DNA from: Clostridiales bacterium
GTDB lineage: Bacteria > Bacillota > Clostridia > Lachnospirales > Lachnospiraceae
Reading direction: 5' to 3'
Length of the DNA stretch: 35,228 nt
Assembly (NCBI GenBank): GCA_012519905.1
Contig: JAAYPG010000031.1
Location: 1-35,228, forward strand
In this document: piece after piece, positions 1 to 6,031 of the stretch
How positions within the stretch are numbered: the first letter of the stretch is position 1
Layout of the letters: each line of letters begins with the position of its first letter
Notes under the pieces: model-generated
Databases searched by the model: none
What the model saw: only the letters and a program-made list of their open reading frames with translations
Told to the model about the DNA's origin: nothing
Made by a program: the position numbers and the translations under genes

Positions 1-127
1 ACAATTCCCATTTATTATAAACCAATTTCATATATTTTACCATAGTATTCTACCATTGTTTAGTCAATTATGTTTTCCTCCACCATTCCACATTTTCATT
101 CAATCTAACAGCTTAATTCTCTGCCAT

Positions 128-820
128 CTACAGCAATCCTTCTTTTATTTTTCGCCAATTGGGTAAAAAACTATCCATATATCCTTTAAATACAGAATTA
201 TGGCTAGGCTCTAGAATATGTACGAGCTCATGTACAACAACATATTCTAGGCATATTTGGGGCTTCTTGGACAACTGAAGGTTAATGCTAATTCTATTGT
301 CCCTTGTATTACATGAACCCCATCTGCTTTTCATATTTCTTATAGTCACTTTACTAGCCTTAACACCAATGATAGCCTCCCACTTTTCAAACAGCTTAGG
401 AAGCCTTTCCTCTAGTTGCTGTCGATACCAGTTCATAAGAAGCCTTTCTCGCTGCTCTTTGCTACTATGAATGTCTGTAGCTATGATTAATTTATTATCT
501 ACAAGGTCTATTCTCCCTCTAGAATCATAATTTATTTTCAAGATATATGGTTTTCCCCATACATAGTGGGTTTCACCATCAACATAATTAAGTTGATTTT
601 GCATACAGGTTTTTTCATATTTAATCTTTTTCTTCTCAATCCAATCAATCTTGCTTCTGACAAAATTAATAATAACCTCATCCTTAGTTCTTAGAGGGGC
701 CGATACACTCACTTTACCGTCATGAGCTGAAACCTTCAGATACATGTTTTTTATTTTCTTTCTGACAACTTCTATCTCTATGCCAGAGATAATTAATCTA
801 TTAGATACACCATTTTTCAT
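128..820 (-). CDS. YgjP/SprT-like zinc metallopeptidase (DUF45 family)
   Basis: A 230-aa protein of the YgjP (DUF45, M48-like) family of predicted zinc metallopeptidases. The zinc site is visible near the C-terminus: HELVH at residues 197-201 (His197 and His201 as ligands, Glu198 catalytic), with a third His at 207 in PSHN, the usual family spacing. The upstream KSRWGSC block is also typical of YgjP proteins. Length is normal and there is no signal peptide or membrane segment, so it should be cytoplasmic. The ATG at 820 is preceded by GGGAG at a suitable distance. The next gene on the other side is divergent, so this appears to be transcribed alone. The physiological substrate of the family is not established. 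Confidence 0.88.
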   Translation of the reverse strand: MKNGVSNRLIISGIEIEVVRKKIKNMYLKVSAHDGKVSVSAPLRTKDEVIINFVRSKIDWIEKKKIKYEKTCMQNQLNYVDGETHYVWGKPYILKINYDSRGRIDLVDNKLIIATDIHSSKEQRERLLMNWYRQQLEERLPKLFEKWEAIIGVKASKVTIRNMKSRWGSCNTRDNRISINLQLSKKPQICLEYVVVHELVHILEPSHNSVFKGYMDSFLPNWRKIKEGLL

Positions 821-1015
821 ATACTTTTTACTCCCTAATCTATGTTACTAGAAGCTCAGCTTCCTTAATCTATATTTTAAATTCTAGAATAAATTATATT
901 GATGATATTTGATTTATTATGTCATATATTGTCACAATGTATTTCTACTATTCATATTATATAATATCACATCTGTAATCTTGTAGATATGAAAAATATT
1001 ATTAGGAGGTAATAT

Positions 1016-1390
1016 ATGGCATTCTTAAATAGTGGATTTAATAACGGAAGCTGTAATATCAGCTTAGCTAGACACATTTGTGAATTCGTCGGTAAATCCG
1101 TAACCATCTTTACTACCAGCGGCGGAGTATCAGGATGTGGCTTTACAGGCGTTGTATTATCCGTAAATGCATGCTTTGTTCGCTTAATAACAGATCAGGG
1201 TTCTCCTCCATCAAATCCTATTGCAGATAACATCTGCAGAGACTGTGATGGTAAGAGCAGGAGTCTAGGCTTTGATAGCGTTGGTGGTGTAGGTGCGAGC
1301 GGACCTAGACGAGAAGATCACCGCAAATTTGGCTCAATATGTGATATACCAATTGAAAATATTGCTGCATTCTGCCACAATACAATTTAG
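1016..1390 (+). CDS. Unrecognised 124-aa protein with an Sm-like beta-barrel pattern
   Basis: I cannot name this gene. An excellent AGGAGGT site lies 6 bases before the ATG, so it is very likely real. The protein has no signal peptide or membrane segment. The first half alternates hydrophobic and polar residues (VGKSVTIFTTSGG, then GFTGVVLSVN and FVRLIT), which looks like a small Sm/SH3-type barrel. A Gly/Pro/Ser-rich middle with a CRDC pair follows, and a final strand (FGSICDIPIENIAAF) would close the barrel. There are six cysteines. I have an impression of similar short proteins in spore-forming clostridia, but cannot confirm it. It is divergent from the YgjP gene and followed after 27 bases by a perfect hairpin. 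Confidence 0.7.
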   Translation: MAFLNSGFNNGSCNISLARHICEFVGKSVTIFTTSGGVSGCGFTGVVLSVNACFVRLITDQGSPPSNPIADNICRDCDGKSRSLGFDSVGGVGASGPRREDHRKFGSICDIPIENIAAFCHNTI

Positions 1391-1417
1391 ATAAATGAGT
1401 TCAGGTACTAGTAAAAC

Positions 1418-1466
1418 GGGGACACTTCACCTATCTTGTTGTTTACAAGATAGGTGAAGTGTCCCC
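1418..1466. repeat. Perfect 22-bp inverted repeat, REP-like or terminator
   Basis: The arms 1418-1439 and 1445-1466 are exact reverse complements with a 5-base loop, starting GGGGACACTTCACC. It lies between convergent genes (124-aa protein and pirin). Read on the minus strand it is followed by GTTTTAC, a weak U-tract, so it may end pirin transcription; on the plus strand no U-run follows. It is clearly more GC-rich than its surroundings and resembles GGGGACA-type REP palindromes seen in Firmicute genomes with REP-associated (Y1) transposases. That resemblance is from memory. No transposase is in the window. Confidence 0.75.
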
Positions 1467-1485
1467 CTGCCATTCTATCATAATA

Positions 1486-2325
1486 TTAATAAGAAATACC
1501 CTTTTTTAAAAAAGTTCCCTGTCTTACTTCATTAAAGGCCTGTTGAAGTTCCTCCTTTGTATTCATCACAATAGGTCCTCCCCATACTATAGGCTCATCT
1601 AATCTTTCAGAACTAATAAATAATATCTGAGCATTTTTATCCTTAGTCTTTAACTGGACATTATCTCCTTCTGTAAGCTTTACTGCTGTCTTTTCTTTAA
1701 TAAGTTCATCATCAATGTAGACCTCTCCTACGAGTGTAAACACCATTATAGACCGTTCATTCTCTACGCTGATACTAAATGTGGAGTTAGGATCAAGATG
1801 AATGTCATAATAATCTAGAGGTAAATATTTACTTTGATATCCCTTATAATCCTTATAATTACCTGCAAGTAATCTTAGCTTGCCATTATCAAGTATTATT
1901 TCTTCAATAGCGTCATTTTTGATGCTAAAATATTCGGGATCAACCATTTTGCTTTTTGCAGGTAAATTCAGCCATAGCTGAACTCCCAGCATCCTCTCTG
2001 ATGCTGGTAATTGCTCTTCATGTAAAATGCCAGAACCAGCGGTCATCCATTGAACTTCGCCATCAGAGATTGCATCTTCATTACCCAGACTATCCTTATG
2101 CACCATCTGGCCACGATATATATAGCTTATGGTTTCGATGCCTCTATGAGGATGCAAAGGAAACCCTGCTGTATACTCATCTGGATTTATGCTGTCAAAG
2201 GAATCTAACATTAATATCGGATCATACTCTTCTACGGTTTGATTTCCCAGCACTCTTACCAAGTTCACACCAGCACCGTCCTGCGTTCTAAAGCCATTAA
2301 TCTGGTTCTTGACTTTTCTTTCCAT
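1486..2325 (-). CDS. Pirin family protein (cupin, quercetinase-like)
   Basis: A 279-aa bicupin of the pirin family. The metal site of the N-terminal cupin is complete: HPHRGIET gives His58 and His60, and GSGILHEE gives His102 and Glu104, matching the three-His one-Glu set of human pirin. The C-terminal half is the second, non-metal cupin with the usual GGPIVMNT segment near residue 250. Bacterial members such as YhhW can act as quercetin 2,3-dioxygenases, but many have no known substrate, so I make no reaction claim. The ATG at 2325 follows a GGAGG site. No signal peptide. It lies downstream of the CDF transporter gene on the same strand, about 120 bases away with no strong terminator, so shared transcription is possible. 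Confidence 0.93.
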   Translation of the reverse strand: MERKVKNQINGFRTQDGAGVNLVRVLGNQTVEEYDPILMLDSFDSINPDEYTAGFPLHPHRGIETISYIYRGQMVHKDSLGNEDAISDGEVQWMTAGSGILHEEQLPASERMLGVQLWLNLPAKSKMVDPEYFSIKNDAIEEIILDNGKLRLLAGNYKDYKGYQSKYLPLDYYDIHLDPNSTFSISVENERSIMVFTLVGEVYIDDELIKEKTAVKLTEGDNVQLKTKDKNAQILFISSERLDEPIVWGGPIVMNTKEELQQAFNEVRQGTFLKKGISY

Positions 2326-2448
2326 GATTTTACCTCCATTTGTAATTTATAAGCTTGTATCATTATGACTTAATAGTTCTAGTAAATTTATTAATTAATC
2401 CATCTTAATAATAACAGTTTTACATATGCCTGTCTATAATTTACTTAC

Positions 2449-3327
2449 TCAATCAGGGTTTACATGAACCATGCAATGCTTAACATTTTCAAAGGCTTCT
2501 TCTATCTTATCATGAACCTTATGAGCTATTTCATGGGTTGATGATAGTGTATCCTCACCATTGGCTATTATTTCAACATCTACGTATATTTTGTTGCCAA
2601 ATAATCTGGTCCTTATTTGCTCTACACCTATCACGCCCTCTTGCTCTAAGATAATACTCTTCATTTTCTCCTCCAGGGAACTATCACATGATTTGTCAGT
2701 CATTTTACCGATTGAATCAATGAAAATCGATATTGCTGATATAAGAATCATAATGCATATAACCATACTGGCTATAGGATCCATTAGCGGAAATTTTATT
2801 CTTGCCCCTATGATACCAACAAGGCTTCCGACAGATGATAGAGCATCAGAACGATGGTGCCATGCATCTGCCATAAGGGCACCAGAATTAATTTTTATAG
2901 ATGCTGCCCTTGTATACCAATACATCCATTCCTTTACAATAATAGATATTGCAGCGGCAATTAAGGCTAAAACACCAGGTATGGCGATACTGCTATTATC
3001 TTCTATGAATATCTTCTTTATACCAGCATAACCAATTCCAAAACCTATTGTAAAGAGCATAACTGACAGTATTATGGCTGCTACACATTCAAATCGTTCA
3101 TGGCCATATTGATGCCTTTTATCCGCCTCCTTAGCAGACATTCTGACACCGATTATTACAACAAAAGTACTTAATACATCTGAAATCGAATGAACTGCAT
3201 CAGATACCATAGCAGCTGAATGTGCAAGTATTCCGGCAGTCAGCTTAAATACACTTAGTACTACATTTACGACTATAGTGACCCATGAAACCCTCATGGC
3301 AATTTGCTTATTAGTATACTCCTTCAT
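2449..3327 (-). CDS. Cation diffusion facilitator (CDF) metal efflux transporter
   Basis: A 292-aa CDF antiporter that exports divalent metal in exchange for protons. Six membrane segments occupy roughly residues 12-205. Both transport-site motifs are present as HxxxD: His46-Asp50 in TM2 (SDAVHSISD) and His157-Asp161 in TM5 (DAWHHRSD). The cytoplasmic C-terminal domain, from about residue 210, has the usual ferredoxin-like fold and ends in HCMVHVNPD. The all-HxxxD pattern is commoner in zinc or cobalt/nickel exporters than in FieF-type iron exporters, but substrate cannot be read from sequence. The start has AGGGGGAAG about 8 bases upstream. A long structured leader with an intrinsic terminator precedes it, implying metal-responsive control by attenuation. 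Confidence 0.94.
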   Translation of the reverse strand: MKEYTNKQIAMRVSWVTIVVNVVLSVFKLTAGILAHSAAMVSDAVHSISDVLSTFVVIIGVRMSAKEADKRHQYGHERFECVAAIILSVMLFTIGFGIGYAGIKKIFIEDNSSIAIPGVLALIAAAISIIVKEWMYWYTRAASIKINSGALMADAWHHRSDALSSVGSLVGIIGARIKFPLMDPIASMVICIMILISAISIFIDSIGKMTDKSCDSSLEEKMKSIILEQEGVIGVEQIRTRLFGNKIYVDVEIIANGEDTLSSTHEIAHKVHDKIEEAFENVKHCMVHVNPD

Positions 3328-3355
3328 AAATTCAGCTTCCCCCTAATTCAATTTA

Positions 3356-3400
3356 ATAAAAATGCACACCCATGGAACAAAACTGTCCCACAGATGTGCA
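3356..3400 (-). terminator. Intrinsic terminator inside the CDF leader (attenuator)
   Basis: Minus strand: arms 3385-3400 and 3363-3378 pair over 16 bp (some G-U pairs) with a 6-base AGTTTT loop, directly followed by TTTTTATT. It ends only about 30 bases before the CDF start codon and downstream of the junction structure, so it would stop leader transcripts unless an antiterminator forms. Confidence 0.8.
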
Positions 3401-3448
3401 ATCACCTATATGCAAAAATCATCCTACATATTAATGTCATATACACTT

Positions 3449-3509
3449 TCTGTTGCCACCTAAATGCGGCCCGGCTCCAAGACAGATAACTGTCTTTGGC
3501 CTGTTCAGA
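3449..3509 (-). promoter_or_regulatory. Structured leader core ahead of CDF gene, candidate metal riboswitch (NiCo-like?)
   Basis: On the minus strand this stretch folds into a compact three-helix junction. TCTG/CAGA closes it (3506-3509 with 3449-3452). A long hairpin GGCCAAAGACAG-TTAT-CTGTCTTGGAGCC and a second hairpin GCCGC-ATTTAG-GTGGC sit inside, joined by unpaired AACA, GG and AA. An intrinsic terminator follows about 50 bases later, before the CDF start, which is the layout of a riboswitch with an expression platform. The NiCo (czcD) class sits before CDF genes in Clostridia, so that is my first guess. I count three helices where NiCo is described with four, so the class is uncertain. 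Confidence 0.5.
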
Positions 3510-3593
3510 TTAATCCTTATATTATTTGCCCAAAGAACTGACCAATAATATAGAGCATAATTTAGTTATATTAACATCATATGCATATAAACT

Positions 3594-3599
3594 TGTCAA
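3594..3599 (-). promoter_or_regulatory. Likely -35 box of the CDF leader promoter
   Basis: Perfect TTGACA on the minus strand. The matching -10 is poor: GTTAAT at 18-base spacing or TAATAT (preceded by TG-T) at 20. Transcription from here would give a leader of roughly 235 bases containing the junction and the terminator. Confidence 0.45.
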
Positions 3600-3657
3600 G
3601 GGTATTGGCAATATAAGGAGCATACTACTCACTTATTTTTAGTCTTAGCCTTACTTT

Positions 3658-4965
3658 TTAGGCTTCTCTGACACCTTTATATTTTTCTAGATCTAACTCA
3701 CCTTCACTTTTGGCTACAATTAAAGCATTAGTTGCTGATGTTGTAACATTAGTCGCTGTACGGGCCATGTCAACTATAGAACTTATTGGTGTTAATATAA
3801 CAATTATTTCTATAGGTAGCCCTGCGGCAGCAAACACTGCTGTAGCAGTTATGGTTGCGGTTCCAGGAACACCAGCTGTTCCTAAACTTACCAAGGTGGT
3901 AATCAGAATTAATATTATATACTGACCTAAGGAATATTCAATATTTAAGCTCTGTATTGCATAAATTGCAAGAAGAGTTGGCCAAATCCCTGCACAACCA
4001 GGCATACCAATGTTGGCTCCTAAAGGTGCTGCAAAGGAGGATATATTATCAGATACGCCTGCCTTCTTTAAGCACTTTTGGTTCGCAGGAATCGTACCTA
4101 TACTGCTTTGGGTAGTGAAAGCGATAACCATAGCAGGCCATACATGTTTGAAAAACTTCAAAGGATTTAGTCTTGCTATAGCTCCTATAAGAATACTATT
4201 GACTCCAAATGTTTGAATTGCACACAGTAAATATGCTACTAACAACACAGACAACAGAGGCAGTAGCTTCTCCGGTCCATTCTTTGATACTGCATTGGCA
4301 ATCAGGGCCATAACTGCATATGGTGTAAATTCAATTATAAAAGAAACAGCTGTATTCATTACCTTTGTAGCCGAATCTATAAAATCTCTAAAGGGCTTTA
4401 TGCTATTAGGCTCTTTTGTAGATATTGCCACAACTGCAACACCTATAAACAAAGAAAATATAATAATTGGTACCACTGTGTTACTAGCAGCCTGGGCAAA
4501 GAAGTTTTTCGGAAATAAATCTATTATTACCTGAGTAAATTCAGGGACTTGCCTAGCTTCATAATCTGTAGGAAGTGATACAGTGACTCCCTTCCCAACA
4601 CCCAGAGCTAATGAAATAATTATTGTAAGTATCGAAGCTATAAAAGTTGTAGAAGTAAGTAAAATTATGCTTTTAGCTCCTATAGTTTTTAATCTTTTCA
4701 AGCTTTCAAGGTTAGACACACTTGATATTACACTAAAGAACAACAGGGGAACTACAAATGCCGATATCGTGTTGGCATATAAAGAACCTATAGGTTGAAT
4801 ATATTTGGTATGACCTTTAAAAGTAATACCTATTATTAAACCAAATATTAATGCTACAATAGTTCTAATTCCAAAATCAACCTTCTTTTTATATAAGAAT
4901 ATAAGGGCAGCTATAAATATAATCCCTAATACGAGAGCTCCTAATGATAAAAAATCGATATTCAT
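3658..4965 (-). CDS. tcyP: TcyP-like L-cystine / dicarboxylate-amino acid:cation symporter
   Basis: A 435-aa secondary transporter of the DAACS family that takes up an amino acid or dicarboxylate with a cation. It has eight or more membrane helices, the two re-entrant loops and the serine-rich motif AFTTQSSIGTIP at about 282-293. The block SFAAPLGANIGMPGCAG (310-326) and VDMARTATNV near 400 match the TcyP (YdjN) cystine-transporter branch better than the glutamate (GltP) or C4-dicarboxylate (DctA) branches. This comparison is from memory. The start has AGAGGAG 7 bases upstream. Immediately upstream, on the same transcript, is a 23-codon ORF rich in Cys codons, which supports cystine as substrate. 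The next gene downstream is the CDF system with its own promoter. Confidence 0.85.
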   Translation of the reverse strand: MNIDFLSLGALVLGIIFIAALIFLYKKKVDFGIRTIVALIFGLIIGITFKGHTKYIQPIGSLYANTISAFVVPLLFFSVISSVSNLESLKRLKTIGAKSIILLTSTTFIASILTIIISLALGVGKGVTVSLPTDYEARQVPEFTQVIIDLFPKNFFAQAASNTVVPIIIFSLFIGVAVVAISTKEPNSIKPFRDFIDSATKVMNTAVSFIIEFTPYAVMALIANAVSKNGPEKLLPLLSVLLVAYLLCAIQTFGVNSILIGAIARLNPLKFFKHVWPAMVIAFTTQSSIGTIPANQKCLKKAGVSDNISSFAAPLGANIGMPGCAGIWPTLLAIYAIQSLNIEYSLGQYIILILITTLVSLGTAGVPGTATITATAVFAAAGLPIEIIVILTPISSIVDMARTATNVTTSATNALIVAKSEGELDLEKYKGVREA

Positions 4966-5025
4966 ATCTTATCTCCTCTTATTTTATTGTTATATTTGTC
5001 TTTTAAATAATCTTCACTCTATATT

Positions 5026-5097
5026 TTAACAGGAACAACAACAGACAAGATAATCCCCACAAATATTATTTAACTTAATCTTGGCACATTTAATCAT
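5026..5097 (-). CDS. 23-aa Cys-rich leader peptide upstream of the cystine symporter
   Basis: A short ORF starting MIKC and ending DYLVCCCSC, with 6 Cys in 23 residues. It has its own AAGGAAGGAA site about 7 bases before the ATG and a consensus promoter whose predicted start lies about 48 bases upstream. The stop is 60 bases before the tcyP-like start. The codons before the Cys run (minus-strand TATCTTGTCT, 5043-5052) can form a continuous 10-bp helix (one G-U) with AGATAAGATA at 4965-4974, covering the end of the symporter's ribosome-binding site and its start codon. I infer a leader peptide: ribosomes pausing at Cys codons when Cys-tRNA is scarce would block that helix and free the symporter start. 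A longer 79-codon reading is unlikely because it begins upstream of the promoter. Confidence 0.65.
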   Translation of the reverse strand: MIKCAKIKLNNICGDYLVCCCSC

Positions 5098-5151
5098 ATA
5101 TGTTCCTTCCTTCCATTTCATACTATTCACATATGTTTTATATGTATTAGT

Positions 5152-5180
5152 ATTATATGTTGCTAAGACTTTTTTGTCAA
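5152..5180 (-). promoter_or_regulatory. Consensus sigma-A promoter for the leader peptide and tcyP
   Basis: Minus strand TTGACA (5175-5180), 17-base spacer, TATAAT (5152-5157): a perfect match in both boxes and spacing. Predicted start near 5145. Confidence 0.88.
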
Positions 5181-5215
5181 ACATATTTTGAGTACATTTC
5201 TCTTTTTTCAGCAAG

Positions 5216-5355
5216 AGGTTGTCAAAGATAGCAAAAGGGAGTGTATGTGTTCTAATCATGCACATTTAGGAGAACGGTTTGCTATAAGAGTAGTACTACT
5301 AATCAGTGTGTGATGGAACATATAACTCCCTTTATTACTTTTCTGCGACAACCTC
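5216..5355. mobile_element. 140-bp MITE-like element with long imperfect terminal inverted repeats
   Basis: The ends are GAGGTTGTC (5216-5224) and GACAACCTC (5347-5355). About 60 bases inward from each end are imperfect reverse complements, sharing blocks such as AAGGGAGT and ATGTTC. There is no coding capacity. One arm (from 5293) recurs at 34412-34471 with 23 identical consecutive bases at its inner end and the same GCGACAACCT outer end. I see no clear target-site duplication. It sits between the tcyP leader promoter and the ferritin terminator. The parent transposon is not in the window. Confidence 0.65.
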
Positions 5356-5375
5356 ACGTTATTAATTATTTCGAT

Positions 5376-5414
5376 TAAAAAAACACACTTAGATAATAGC
5401 AAATCTAAGTGTGT
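5376..5414 (-). terminator. Intrinsic terminator of the ferritin gene
   Basis: Minus strand: a 12-bp perfect stem (5403-5414 with 5383-5394) with an 8-base loop, followed by a run of T (plus-strand A run 5377-5383). It lies about 30 bases after the ferritin stop. Confidence 0.9.
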
Positions 5415-5443
5415 ATAATATCTTATATTAATTCGTATACCTG

Positions 5444-5923
5444 TTATCTAGTGGCAAGCTCTTTATCTAGAATATATAAACCACTCCAGTTGCCGTTGAT
5501 TCTTTCGATTCTTTCTACAAGAACACCAAAGGTATCCTCTTCTTCAATCTGCTCGTCTACAAACCAAGCTAGAAGATTTAATACTCTTTGATCAGCTTCT
5601 TCTCTAGCTTCCTTTACTAGGTCATGTATACGTGATGTAACCACCTTTTCATGGGCTAGGGCCTTTTTGAATACATCCTCTATGGATTCAAATTTGCCGT
5701 CACCGGGATCTAAAGGACGATATTTAATACCATATCCTGTTTCCTGGAGAAATGCTTTAATCCTTCCTGCATGCTCCATCTCTTCTTTAACTTGCTCATC
5801 TATAAAATGTGTCATTCCTTTCATATTTAAGTCATCTAAATATGCGGACATTGTTGCATAAATATATGCAGACTCTAGCTCAAAATTCATTTGCTCATTT
5901 AAATTATCATATAATTTACTCAT
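5444..5923 (-). CDS. ftnA: Non-heme ferritin
   Basis: A 159-aa bacterial ferritin of the FtnA type, storing iron as a mineral in a 24-subunit shell. By alignment from memory with E. coli FtnA, the ferroxidase ligands are present: Glu15 (QMNFE), Glu48 and His51 (KEEMEH), Glu92 (HEKVV), Gln125 and Glu128 (DEQIEEED). No haem-binding Met of bacterioferritin is evident. I chose the ATG at 5923 because AGGAGGT lies 8 bases upstream and the family starts here; an in-frame extension to 5983 would add 20 unrelated residues. It has its own promoter and terminator, so it is monocistronic. A short palindrome at 5947-5959, between promoter and start, could be a metal-regulator operator. Confidence 0.95.
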   Translation of the reverse strand: MSKLYDNLNEQMNFELESAYIYATMSAYLDDLNMKGMTHFIDEQVKEEMEHAGRIKAFLQETGYGIKYRPLDPGDGKFESIEDVFKKALAHEKVVTSRIHDLVKEAREEADQRVLNLLAWFVDEQIEEEDTFGVLVERIERINGNWSGLYILDKELATR

Positions 5924-5946
5924 AAAATACCTCCTAAAATTAGTAT

Positions 5947-5959
5947 AATAGTAACTATT
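5947..5959. promoter_or_regulatory. 13-bp palindrome in ferritin 5' region, possible operator
   Basis: AATAGTAACTATT is a perfect palindrome around one central base, lying between the putative ferritin promoter (6001-6028) and the ribosome-binding site. It is AT-rich like Fur/PerR-family boxes but does not match their consensus well. Suggestive only. Confidence 0.25.
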
Positions 5960-6000
5960 CCTAGTATTACATACTTTTATCAATTTGGCAAGTTATTTAT

Positions 6001-6028
6001 ATTATAATCCAGATTAATTTATAAACAA
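6001..6028 (-). promoter_or_regulatory. Putative ferritin promoter
   Basis: Minus strand TTGTTT (6023-6028), 16-base spacer, TATAAT (6001-6006). It lies just after the tyrS stop. The -35 box is moderate. Confidence 0.5.
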
Positions 6029-6031
6029 ATG

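Noticed and set aside
1-127. Left edge of the window
   Set aside because: No ORF, hairpin or promoter that I can support; it is simply the 3' flank of the YgjP gene.
851-863. GAAGCTCAGCTTC palindrome upstream of the YgjP gene
   Set aside because: Short, isolated, and without promoter context; chance occurrence is likely.
1956-2291. Plus-strand ORF opposite pirin
   Set aside because: No ribosome site, unlikely composition, and fully antisense to a gene with clear family motifs.
4963-5040. Transcription terminator between the Cys leader ORF and the symporter
   Set aside because: I looked for a GC stem with a U-run and found none, so classical transcription attenuation is not supported; translational control is the alternative.
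5026-5265. 79-codon version of the Cys-rich ORF
   Set aside because: Its start lies inside the MITE-like element and upstream of the consensus promoter; the transcript would begin near 5145, so only the 23-codon form (or a 31-codon form without a ribosome site) can be translated.
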